Part shown: positions 18,142 to 25,980 of the stretch, in pieces
How the letters are laid out: every line of letters starts with the position of its first letter
Numbering within the stretch: the stretch's first letter is position 1
DNA from: Aquipuribacter sp. SD81
GTDB taxonomy: Bacteria; Actinomycetota; Actinomycetes; Actinomycetales; JBBAYJ01
DNA length: 64,000 nt
Assembly: GCF_037153975.1 (NCBI RefSeq)
Contig: NZ_JBBAYJ010000001.1
Coordinates: 186,001-250,000, forward strand
Reading direction: 5' to 3'
Made by a program: the position numbers and the translations under genes
Notes under the pieces: model-generated
Told to the model about the DNA's origin: nothing
The model's database searches: none
Seen by the model: only the letters and a program-made list of their open reading frames with translations

Positions 18142-19614
18142 TCAGCGGACGTAGGCCTCCAGGCCGTGCCGGCCGCCCTCGCGGCCGTAGCCGGACTCCT
18201 TGAACCCGCCGAACGGGCTCGTGGGGTCGAACTTGTTGAACGTGTTGGCCCACACGACGCCCGCGCGCAGCCGGTCCGCCGTCCACAGGATCTTCGAGCC
18301 CTTGTCGGTCCACACACCGGCGGACAGGCCGTAGGGCGTGTTGTTCGCCTTCGCCACCGCCTCTTCGGGGGTGCGGAAGGTGAGGACGGACACGACCGGG
18401 CCGAAGATCTCCTCCTGCGCGACCCGGTGGCTCGTCTGCACGTCGGTGAAGACGGTCGGCGCGAACCAGTAGCCGCGCTCCGGGAGCTCGCAGTCCAGCG
18501 TCCAGCGTCCGGCGCCCTCGTCCTCGCCGACCTGCGCGAGCTCGGTGATGCGGCCGAGCTGCTCGGCGGAGTTGATGGCCCCGAGGTCGGTGTTCTTGTC
18601 CATCGGGTCGCCGACGCGCAGCGACGCGAGGCGCCGCTTGAGCCGGTCGACGACCTCCTCGGCCACGGCCTCCTGCACGAGCAGGCGCGAGCCCGCGCAG
18701 CACACGTGGCCCTGGTTGAAGAAGATCCCGTCGACGATGCCCTCGACCGCGGAGTCCAACGGGGCGTCGTCGTAGACGATGTTCGCGCCCTTGCCGCCCA
18801 GCTCGAGGGTGGCCTTCTTCCGCGTCCCGGCGATGCTGCGGGCGATGGCCTTGCCGACGCCCGTCGAGCCGGTGAACGCGACCTTGTCGACGCCGTCGTG
18901 CCCGACGACGGCGGCGCCCGTGTCGCCCGCGCCCGTCACGATGTTGACGACGCCCGGCGGCAGGTCGGCCTCCTGGCAGATCTCCGCGAAGAGCAGCGCC
19001 GACAGCGGCGTGGTCTCCGCGGGCTTCAGCACGACCGTGTTGCCCGTGGCGAGCGCCGGGGCGACCTTCCACGCGAGCATGAGCAGCGGGAAGTTCCACG
19101 GGATGACCTGGCCGACCACGCCGTGCGGCTGCGGGTCGGGACCGAGGCCGGCCCACTGCAGCTTGTCGGCCCAGCCCGCGTGGTAGAAGAAGTGGTTGGC
19201 GACCAGCGGCACGTCGACGTCACGGGTCTCGCGGATCGGCTTGCCGTTGTCGAGGGTCTCGACGACCGCGAGCTCGCGGGCCCGCTCGGCGACGAGCCGG
19301 GCGACGCGGAACAGGTACTTGCCGCGCTCGGCGGGGGCCATCGGGCCCCACACCCTCTCGTGCGCGCGCCGGGCCGCCGCGACCGCGCGGTCGACGTCGG
19401 CGGCGCCGGCGTGGGCGACGCTCGACAGCCGTTCCTCCGTCGCCGGGTTGACCGTGTCGAGGGTGCGGCCGTCGGCGGCGTCGGTGAACTCCCCGTCGAC
19501 GAACAGCCCGTAGGAGTCGGCGATCCGCGCGATGGAGCGGGACTCCGGCGCGGGGGAGTAGCGGAACGGGGTGTCCGACAGGTCGGTGAGCTCGCGGGGC
19601 GTGAGGTCGGTCAT
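18142..19614 (-). CDS. Aldehyde dehydrogenase, full length
   Basis: NAD(P)-dependent oxidation of an aldehyde to the acid (490 aa). All key parts are present: IPWNFPLLML for coenzyme binding near residue 165, FTGSTGVGK, the catalytic Glu in LELGGKGANIV, and the catalytic Cys in FFNQGHVCCAGSR near residue 300. The C terminus has FGPVVSVLTF and the oligomerisation strand. It lies 32 bases behind deoC on the same strand, with a ribosome-binding site GGAGAG before ATG 19614. Acetaldehyde from the DeoC reaction is the likely substrate (inference from context), giving acetate. Confidence 0.92.
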   Translation of the reverse strand: MTDLTPRELTDLSDTPFRYSPAPESRSIARIADSYGLFVDGEFTDAADGRTLDTVNPATEERLSSVAHAGAADVDRAVAAARRAHERVWGPMAPAERGKYLFRVARLVAERARELAVVETLDNGKPIRETRDVDVPLVANHFFYHAGWADKLQWAGLGPDPQPHGVVGQVIPWNFPLLMLAWKVAPALATGNTVVLKPAETTPLSALLFAEICQEADLPPGVVNIVTGAGDTGAAVVGHDGVDKVAFTGSTGVGKAIARSIAGTRKKATLELGGKGANIVYDDAPLDSAVEGIVDGIFFNQGHVCCAGSRLLVQEAVAEEVVDRLKRRLASLRVGDPMDKNTDLGAINSAEQLGRITELAQVGEDEGAGRWTLDCELPERGYWFAPTVFTDVQTSHRVAQEEIFGPVVSVLTFRTPEEAVAKANNTPYGLSAGVWTDKGSKILWTADRLRAGVVWANTFNKFDPTSPFGGFKESGYGREGGRHGLEAYVR

Positions 19615-19646
19615 GGGGGTCTCTCCGCTGGTCCTCGGTCGGGGGC

Positions 19647-20747
19647 TCAGTCGACGCTCACGTAGTCGGCGCCGCTGTAGGCACCGGTGCGCAGCTTCTG
19701 GCGCTGCATGAGCACGTCGTTGAGCAGGCTGGACGCGCCGAAGCGGAACCGGTCCGGGTGCAACCAGTCCGGTCCGAGGGTTTCCTGCACCATGACGAGG
19801 TAGCGCAGGGCGTCCTTGGCGGTGCGGATGCCGCCCGCGGGCTTCATGCCGACGACGTGGCCGGTCGCGAGGTGGAAGTCGCGGATGGCCTCGAGCATGA
19901 CGAGCGTGACCGGCATGCTCGCGGCCGCGGACACCTTGCCCGTGCTCGTCTTGATGGTGTCGGCGCCGGCGAGCATCGCCAGCCAGGACGCCCGGCGGAC
20001 GTTGTCGTACGTGACGAGCTCGCCGGTCTCGAGGATGACCTTGAGCTTCGCGCGGGACCCGTCGGGCCGGGTGCACGCGGCCCGCACGGCGACGACGTCC
20101 TCGAAGACCTCCAGCCAGCGCCCGGCCAGGAACGCGCCGCGGTCGATGACCATGTCGATCTCGTGGGCGCCCGCGGCGACGGCGTCGGCGGTGTCGAGCA
20201 GGCGCACCCTGGTCGAGGCCCGGCCGGACGGGAACGCGGTCGCGACGGCGGCGATCTTGACCCCCGGGCGCTCGCCGGCCGCGGGCGGGCGCCGCCACAG
20301 CGCACCGGCGCGCTCCAACGCCTCGGCGACGGGCACGACGAGGTCGCCGTACACGCAGACGGCGGCCACCGGCGGGCAGTCGGTGGCGGGGTCGGGGTGG
20401 GCGGCCTTCGCCGCCAGCGTGCGCACCTTGCCGGGGGTGTCGGCGCCCTCGAGCGTCGTGAGGTCGATCATCGACACGACCGCGTCGAGGCCCCACGCCT
20501 TGCTGTCGGTCTTGATGGACCGCGTGCCGAACTTCGCGGCGCGGGCGTTCGCACCCACCTCGTCGACGCCCGGCAGGCCGCGCAGGAAGCGGCGCAGGCT
20601 CGTGGCGTCGACCCGGCCGACGAGGCTCTCCACGGCGCTGCCGGCCCCCTGGCGTGCCGCCGCGTCGGCGCCGCGCGAGGGCTCGGCGGGCCCGTCGGCT
20701 CCGCGGTCGCGGGCGGTCGCGGGGCCCGTGGCGGCGAGGTCGGTCAC
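19647..20747 (-). CDS. deoC: Deoxyribose-phosphate aldolase
   Basis: Class I aldolase cleaving 2-deoxyribose-5-phosphate to acetaldehyde and glyceraldehyde-3-phosphate (366 aa, the longer actinobacterial form with an extra N-terminal region). The Schiff-base lysine lies in ADTIKTSTGKV and the second active-site lysine in GMKPAGGIRT; KVILETGEL and HEIDMVID are also characteristic. GTG 20747 begins about 60 low-complexity residues before the fold. It heads the leftward catabolic group with the aldehyde dehydrogenase and is divergent from the PH-domain gene 33 bases away. Confidence 0.94.
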   Translation of the reverse strand: MTDLAATGPATARDRGADGPAEPSRGADAAARQGAGSAVESLVGRVDATSLRRFLRGLPGVDEVGANARAAKFGTRSIKTDSKAWGLDAVVSMIDLTTLEGADTPGKVRTLAAKAAHPDPATDCPPVAAVCVYGDLVVPVAEALERAGALWRRPPAAGERPGVKIAAVATAFPSGRASTRVRLLDTADAVAAGAHEIDMVIDRGAFLAGRWLEVFEDVVAVRAACTRPDGSRAKLKVILETGELVTYDNVRRASWLAMLAGADTIKTSTGKVSAAASMPVTLVMLEAIRDFHLATGHVVGMKPAGGIRTAKDALRYLVMVQETLGPDWLHPDRFRFGASSLLNDVLMQRQKLRTGAYSGADYVSVD

Positions 20748-20780
20748 GGGTGCGAGCGTAACGCCGGGCAGGATGTGCGC

Positions 20781-21497
20781 GTGCCGCCCACCTTCCCCCG
20801 ACCCCCGTCGGGGACCCCCGCCGACGGCCCCGGTGACGGTCCCGGTGACGGTCCCGACGGGCGTCCCGGGGGACCCGGTGGGGACCCGCTCGCGGTGCCG
20901 GGGGAGTTCCGGCCGGGTGGGGTGCGGGTGCTCGCCGTCGCGTGGTGGGTGCTCGCCGCGGTGCTCGCCGCGGACCTGCTGCTCAACAGCGACCTGCCGG
21001 GGGAGCTGCCGGGCGCGCTCGCGGGCGTCGCCCTGCTCGGCCTCTCGTGCGCGCTGGTCCACGCGCTGTTCTGGCACCCGGCCGTGCGCGCCGACGTGAC
21101 GGGCGTCGAGCTCGTCAACGTGTGGCGCCGCGTCCACCTGCCGTGGTCGACGCTGACCGACCTCGACACCCGGTGGGCGCTGACGCTGGAGGCGGGCGGG
21201 CGGCGCTGGACGGCGTGGGCGGCCCCCGCGTCTGGTCGGCGGTTCCGGGCCGTGCAGCGGCGGGAGGCCCCGTGGGCCGCGCGCGGCGCGGAGGGGATCG
21301 AGGGCAGCCGCGCCCCCGGCTCGAGCGCCGGCGAGGCGGCCGTCCTCGTGGAGTCCCGCTGGGAGCGCTGGCGCACCGCGCCCACGGCCGAGCGGGCCAC
21401 CGGGACCGGCGAGACCCGCACCGCCTGGTGCCCGTCGAGCCTCGTGCCGACCGCCGTGTCGCTCGCCCTGCTGCTGCTCGCCCTCCTCCTGCCCTGA
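20781..21497 (+). CDS. PH-domain membrane protein
   Basis: Protein of 238 aa with a Pro/Gly/Asp-rich cytoplasmic leader (repeated GPGDG), two close hydrophobic spans (WWVLAAVLAADLLL and ALAGVALLGLSCALVHALF), and then a bacterial PH-like domain: TGVELVNVWRRVHLPWSTLTDLD followed by WALTLEAGGRRWTAWAAPA. A last hydrophobic segment of about 20 residues ends the protein. This is the common actinobacterial layout of PH-domain proteins related to mycobacterial CFP6. Function is not defined. GTG 20781 is used; GTG 20775 is an equal alternative in the same frame. Confidence 0.8.
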   Translation: MPPTFPRPPSGTPADGPGDGPGDGPDGRPGGPGGDPLAVPGEFRPGGVRVLAVAWWVLAAVLAADLLLNSDLPGELPGALAGVALLGLSCALVHALFWHPAVRADVTGVELVNVWRRVHLPWSTLTDLDTRWALTLEAGGRRWTAWAAPASGRRFRAVQRREAPWAARGAEGIEGSRAPGSSAGEAAVLVESRWERWRTAPTAERATGTGETRTAWCPSSLVPTAVSLALLLLALLLP

Positions 21498-21525
21498 GCG
21501 ACGCGGGACGTCGACGGCCGGACGC

Positions 21526-23337
21526 TCAGACGGTGAGTAGCTCCCGGACCTGGCGGGCGAGACGGTCGAGGCGCTCCTGCGCGGTCGTGCGGGCCGAGGC
21601 CAGCGCGTGGGCCCCGTCGGTCCCGTCGGTCCCGTCGGTCCCGTCGGTCCCGTCGGTCCCGTCGATCCCGTCGGCCGCGACCGGCTCGGTGGTCTCGAGG
21701 TACGCCTTGAGCTTCGGCTCGGTGCCCGACGGCCGCACGACCACCCGCGCGCCGTCGGCGACCAGCCGCACGCCCGCGGTCGGCGGCAGGCCGTCGACCC
21801 CGGTCGACAGGTCCTCGACCCGGACCGGCGAGCGACCGGCGAGGTCGCCGGGCGGGTCGCCGAGCAGCCGCTCGAGCACCGTCGGCACCACGGACAGGTC
21901 CGCGAGGCGCAGGGTGACCGGTGTCGTGAGGTGCACGCCGTGCCGCCGGTGCAGGTCGTCGAGCTCGTCGAGCAGCGACCGGCCGGCCGCCCGGGCCGCA
22001 GCGAGCAGCTCGGCGACCAGGAGCGCGGCGCTGATCCCGTCCTTGTCGCGGACGAGCGCGGGCGCGACGCAGTAGCCGAGCGCCTCCTCGTAGCCGGCCA
22101 CGAGGCCGGGCACCCGGGCGATCCACTTGAAGCCGGTGAGCGTCGCGACCGAGCGCACGCCCGCGGCCGCCGCGACGCGGTGCACGAGCGAGGACGACAC
22201 GAGCGAGGCAGCGACGGTCGCGGGCTCCCCGTCGTCGACCGGTGCGGGCGCGGGCGTGCGGCGCAGCACGTGCGCGACGAGGAGGGCGCCCACCTCGTCG
22301 CCGCTCAGCTGCCGCCAGGCGGCCGGGTCGTCGGAGGCGCCGCGGGCGGGGTCCGGCACCGCCACGCTGCAGCGGTCGGCGTCCGGGTCGTTGGCGAGGA
22401 CGGCGTCGGCGCCGGTCCGGGCGGCGAGGGCGAGCGCGAGGTCGAGGGCGCCCGCCTCCTCCGGGTTGGGGAACGGCACGGTGGGGAAGTCCGGGTCGGC
22501 GTCGGCCTGCTCGGCCACCGGCGTCACGTCGGTGAAGCCGGCGCGGTCGAGCACGTCGCGCAGCAGCGCGTCGCCCACCCCGTGCATGGCGGTGGTGACG
22601 AGCCGCACGTCGCGCGGGCCGGGGGGCGCGAGGGCCGCGACGGCGGCGGCGTACTGCGTGAGGAGGTCCTCGCCCGCGACGTCCCAGCCGGCCTCGGCGC
22701 GGGGGACGGCGGCCGCGGGCGGGGCCGCGGCGATCGCGGCGGCGATCTCGGCGTCGACCGGCGGCACGATCTGCACCCCAGCAGCAGGGTCGGGGGCGAC
22801 GCGACCGCCGAGGTACACCTTGTAGCCGTTGTCGTCCTTCGGGTTGTGGCTCGCCGTCACCACGACGCCCGCGTCGGCGCCGAGGCGCCGCACGGCGTGG
22901 GCGACGACGGGCGTCGGCGCGGGCCGGTCGAGGAGCACGGCGTCGCAGCCGGCGGCGACGAGGACGGCGACCGTGTCGGCGGCGAAGCGGGCGGAGCCGT
23001 GGCGCGCGTCGTGCCCGACGACCACGTGCGGGGCGGCGCCGGCCAGGGCGGGGTGCGCCCGCAGCCACGTCGCGAGGCCCGCCGCGGCCCGTACGACGAC
23101 CGAGCGGTTCATGCGGTTGGGCCCCGGTCCCATCCGCCCGCGGAGCCCCGCGGTGCCGAAGGCGAGCGCGCTGCCGACGCTGTCGCGCAGCTCCGCGGTC
23201 GCCTCGCCCGCCGCACCGGCCTCGCGCTCGGCCTCGGCGCGGGCCACGAGGTCGCGGAGCGCGACCGCGTCGGCGGGCTCGACGTCGCCATCGGCCCAGG
23301 CCAGCGCAGCGGCCCGCAGCCGCTCCTCTGGGCTCAC
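21526..23337 (-). CDS. Phosphosugar mutase (phosphoglucomutase/phosphomannomutase family)
   Basis: Alpha-D-phosphohexomutase of 603 aa, close to the PgcA/ManB-type length. The phosphoserine loop is VVTASHNPKDDNGYKVY, the metal loop DPDADRCSVA, the sugar loop GFKWIARV and the phosphate-binding loop VRPSGTEPKLKAY. It is translationally coupled to purine nucleoside phosphorylase (GTGA at 23334-23337). Such pairs suggest it may move phosphate on ribose-1-phosphate, standing in for DeoB, which is not seen here (inference). The C terminus carries a run of Asp-Gly-Thr repeats between the phosphate loop and the last helix (about residues 555-575), absent from standard family members and encoded by a 9-base tandem repeat. 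Confidence 0.9.
   Translation of the reverse strand: MSPEERLRAAALAWADGDVEPADAVALRDLVARAEAEREAGAAGEATAELRDSVGSALAFGTAGLRGRMGPGPNRMNRSVVVRAAAGLATWLRAHPALAGAAPHVVVGHDARHGSARFAADTVAVLVAAGCDAVLLDRPAPTPVVAHAVRRLGADAGVVVTASHNPKDDNGYKVYLGGRVAPDPAAGVQIVPPVDAEIAAAIAAAPPAAAVPRAEAGWDVAGEDLLTQYAAAVAALAPPGPRDVRLVTTAMHGVGDALLRDVLDRAGFTDVTPVAEQADADPDFPTVPFPNPEEAGALDLALALAARTGADAVLANDPDADRCSVAVPDPARGASDDPAAWRQLSGDEVGALLVAHVLRRTPAPAPVDDGEPATVAASLVSSSLVHRVAAAAGVRSVATLTGFKWIARVPGLVAGYEEALGYCVAPALVRDKDGISAALLVAELLAAARAAGRSLLDELDDLHRRHGVHLTTPVTLRLADLSVVPTVLERLLGDPPGDLAGRSPVRVEDLSTGVDGLPPTAGVRLVADGARVVVRPSGTEPKLKAYLETTEPVAADGIDGTDGTDGTDGTDGTDGAHALASARTTAQERLDRLARQVRELLTV
21613..21674 (-). repeat. 9-base tandem repeat in the phosphomutase gene
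   Basis: Five perfect copies of CCCGTCGGT (21613-21657), a sixth with one change, and a partial seventh. On the coding strand they give Asp-Gly-Thr repeats ending in Asp-Gly-Ile. Whole-codon length keeps the frame if copies are gained or lost. Confidence 0.9.
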
Positions 23338-24227
23338 GCCGCGGCGACCCGGTCGACGACCGCCGCGAGCAGCCGCCCGCAGCGCTCGGCGGCCTCCCGG
23401 CCGGCCTGCAGGACCTCGGAGTGGTCGAGGGCCTCACCCGTGGTGCCGGCGGCCAGGTTGGTGACCAGCGACAGGCCGAGCACCTCCAGGCCGAGCGCGC
23501 GGGCCGCGACGGTCTCCAGCGCCGTCGACATGCCGACCAGCTGCCCACCGAGCACGCCGACCATCGCCACCTCGGCGGGGGTCTCGTACTGCGGTCCGTG
23601 CAGTTGGGCGTACACGCCCTCGGGCAGGTCCGGGTCGACCTCGTGCGCGAGCGCGCGCAGCCGCGGGGAGTACGCGTCGGTGAGGTCGACGAAGGTCGCG
23701 CCGCGCAGGGGGGTGGCGCCCGTGAGGTTGAGGTGGTCCCGCAGCAGCACGGCGGTGCCCGGCGTCCAGTCCGCCACGAGCGAGCCGCAGCCGTTGGTGA
23801 GGACCACGTGGCGCACCCCCAGGGCCGCGGCCGTGCGGACGCCGTGGGCGACGGCGTCGGTGCCGTGGCCCTCGTACAGGTGGGTGCGCGCGGCGACGAG
23901 CAGCACGAGGCGGCCCGAGCCGGTCCGCACCACACGCAGCCGGCCGTGGTGCCCTGCGACGGCGGAGGCGCGGAAGCCCGGCACGTCGCCGGCGGCGACG
24001 TCGGCGACGACCTCGCCGAGCAGGTCCGCCGCCTGACCCCAGCCGGAACCGAGGACGACCGCGGTGTCGAGCGCGGTGCCGGCGTCCAGGCCCGCCGCGG
24101 CGCGTACCGCCGCCGCGGCGTCCGCGGCCGCTCGCTGCCACCCGGGCGCGTCGGTCCCGGGCGCACCGGCGACGTTCCCGGGCGGGGAGGCGGAGGAGGG
24201 GGCGGCGGTCGCGTCGTCGTGCGTCAC
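23334..24227 (-). CDS. Purine nucleoside phosphorylase
   Basis: Trimeric (class I) PNP, cleaving inosine, guanosine and their deoxy forms with phosphate (297 aa). It has VVLGSGWGQ (phosphate loop), AGHHGRLRV, TNGCGSL, the purine-binding segment AQLHGPQYETPAEV, and VGMSTALETVAARALGLEVLGLSLVTNLAAG, the last signature of the class. GTG 24227 adds about 45 variable residues in front. It works downstream of adenosine deaminase and upstream of the coupled phosphomutase gene, closing the route from imported purine nucleosides to sugar phosphate. Confidence 0.93.
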   Translation of the reverse strand: MTHDDATAAPSSASPPGNVAGAPGTDAPGWQRAAADAAAAVRAAAGLDAGTALDTAVVLGSGWGQAADLLGEVVADVAAGDVPGFRASAVAGHHGRLRVVRTGSGRLVLLVAARTHLYEGHGTDAVAHGVRTAAALGVRHVVLTNGCGSLVADWTPGTAVLLRDHLNLTGATPLRGATFVDLTDAYSPRLRALAHEVDPDLPEGVYAQLHGPQYETPAEVAMVGVLGGQLVGMSTALETVAARALGLEVLGLSLVTNLAAGTTGEALDHSEVLQAGREAAERCGRLLAAVVDRVAAA

Positions 24228-24344
24228 GCTCGGAGGGTATTGGGAAGCCGTCACCGGGGCAGCGCGCCGACGGGCCAGCGCGCCGACGAGCCAGGGGGCC
24301 GGCGGGCGGGGGGCGCGTCGCGCCGGCGGCGCGCAGCCGTCAGC

Positions 24345-25514
24345 ATGGGGGGCGTGGTCGCCGCCGTGCCCGAGCCGCGCCGCGTCCGGGCGCTCGACGT
24401 CGCCCGCGGCGTGGGGCTGCTCGGCGCGGCCGTCGGCACCGCGACGCTCTGGCTCGACGCGCGCCGGCTCGGCCCCGGCTACCGCCCGGCGGAGCGGGGC
24501 GACGTCGACCGCCTCACCGACCTCGTGACGGCCCTGCTCGTCGACAACCGGGTGCTGCCGCTGTTCGCGGTCGTGCTCGGGGCCGCGCTCGCGCTCCGGG
24601 TGCAGCGGGACGGGGCCCGCGCGACGCCCGTCGTGCTGCGCCGCGCCGCGGTCCTGCTCGGTCTCGGCCTGCTCCACGCCACGCTCGTGCTCGAGGCCGA
24701 CGTGCTGGGGGTGCTCGCGGTCCTCCTCGTGCTCGGGCTGCCGCTGGTCCGGGCCCGACGCCGGTGGTGGGTGGTCGCGTGCGTCGCCGTGCTGCCCGCG
24801 CTCGTGCTGCACGGGGCCGCCGACGGCGTCGGCGGCAGCGCCGGCTTCCCCGACCCGCCCGCCGACTACGTGCTGTCGGTCGTGGACCGGACGGGCACGT
24901 GGCTGCTCGGGCTCGTGCTGCTGCCGCTCGCCCAGGCCGGCCCGCTCGTCGGCGTGGTCGCCGGCGTCGCGCTCGTGCGCGGCGGGTGGCTGCAGCGTCC
25001 CGAGGCGCACCGACGCGGGCTCGTCGGGCTCGCGGTGGTCGGGCTCGCGGTCGGGCTCGCGGGCGCCGTGCCGTACGCGCGCGTGGTCGCGGGGCCGGGC
25101 GCACCGGACCTCGCCACGAGCGCGCTGGCCGGGGTCGCGTCGTCGGTGAGCGGGCCGGCCGGCGCCGTCGGGCTCGTCGCGCTGCTCGCGCTGCTCGTGC
25201 CGCGGGCGCCCCGGGAGCTCCGCGCGGGTCGGGGGCCTGGCGCGCTCGAGGCGCTCGAGCGGCTCGGCCGCCACAGCCTCGCCGCCTACCTCGCGACGTC
25301 CGCCGTGCTCGCGGTCGTGCTCGCGCCGTGGGCGCTGGGGGCGGGGGCCCGCTGGGGCACCACGGCCACGGCCCTGCTCGCCGCCGGCACGTGGGGGCTG
25401 TCGCTGGTCGTCGTGCTGCTCGTCCGGTCGGCCCCGTGGGCCGCCGGCGGGCGCGGCACGGGGCCGGCTCAGCCGAGCGAGCGGCAGGGCCTCGAGCGCA
25501 GCTCCGCGACGTAG
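24345..25514 (+). CDS. DUF418-type integral membrane protein
   Basis: Membrane protein of 389 aa with about nine hydrophobic spans. It opens RVRALDVARGVGLLGA, the usual start of DUF418/YeiB-like proteins, and continues with RRAAVLLGLGLLHATLVLEADVLGVLAV, in which the acidic residue after the helix is typical. The C-terminal half (LERLGRHSLAAYLATS) is the DUF418 signature region. The family is thought to be related to acyltransferases of surface polymers, but function is unproven. ATG 24345 is used; GTG 24354 is possible. The 3' end overlaps the convergent cyclotransferase-like gene by 46 bases. Confidence 0.8.
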   Translation: MGGVVAAVPEPRRVRALDVARGVGLLGAAVGTATLWLDARRLGPGYRPAERGDVDRLTDLVTALLVDNRVLPLFAVVLGAALALRVQRDGARATPVVLRRAAVLLGLGLLHATLVLEADVLGVLAVLLVLGLPLVRARRRWWVVACVAVLPALVLHGAADGVGGSAGFPDPPADYVLSVVDRTGTWLLGLVLLPLAQAGPLVGVVAGVALVRGGWLQRPEAHRRGLVGLAVVGLAVGLAGAVPYARVVAGPGAPDLATSALAGVASSVSGPAGAVGLVALLALLVPRAPRELRAGRGPGALEALERLGRHSLAAYLATSAVLAVVLAPWALGAGARWGTTATALLAAGTWGLSLVVVLLVRSAPWAAGGRGTGPAQPSERQGLERSSAT

Positions 25515-25924
25515 TCCGCGGGCGCGCCGCCCGCCTCCGCGGCGTCGGCCACCACGCCGAGCGTCATCGCCGACGGCAGGCCGCCCTCGTAGGCGTCGAG
25601 CACGTAGAGGAACGCGGGCACGCTGCCGTCGAGGGTGTCGACGCGCACGGTCAGGCGACGGAACAGGCCCGTCGAGGCGCCCTCCCACTCGTCGAGCAGG
25701 TGCTCGTCCTCGCGCGCGACCTCGTAGAGGAGCACGTAGACGGCGCTGTCCGGACGCTCCGGGCACGGCACGACCGTGGGGAGCGAGCCGTCCCAGCCGT
25801 GCTCCTCCCCGCCGAACGTCAGCCGCCACCCGGCGAGCCAGCCCGACCCGCGGGCGGGCGAGCGCGGGGCGCGCTCGGCCATCCGGTCCGGGTCGAGGTT
25901 CCCCGCGTAGGCGGCGTAGAGCAT
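25469..25924 (-). CDS. Gamma-glutamylcyclotransferase-like protein
   Basis: Small cytoplasmic protein (151 aa) of the GGCT/AIG2 fold. The opening MLYAAYAGNLDPDRMAERAP is the YGSNL-type substrate loop of the family, with Ala-Gly replacing Gly-Ser. VYVLLYEVAREDEHLLDEWEG contains the acidic residue at the catalytic position and FLYVLDAY ends the fold. Family members cyclise gamma-glutamyl groups to 5-oxoproline; the real substrate here is not known. The start lies 56 bases from the divergent dehydrogenase gene, and the end overlaps the DUF418 gene. Confidence 0.85.
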   Translation of the reverse strand: MLYAAYAGNLDPDRMAERAPRSPARGSGWLAGWRLTFGGEEHGWDGSLPTVVPCPERPDSAVYVLLYEVAREDEHLLDEWEGASTGLFRRLTVRVDTLDGSVPAFLYVLDAYEGGLPSAMTLGVVADAAEAGGAPADYVAELRSRPCRSLG

Positions 25925-25980
25925 GGCGGGGAGCGTAGTGGCGGGTGGCCCTGTCGGGGCCGGCTGACAGACTGGAGGTC

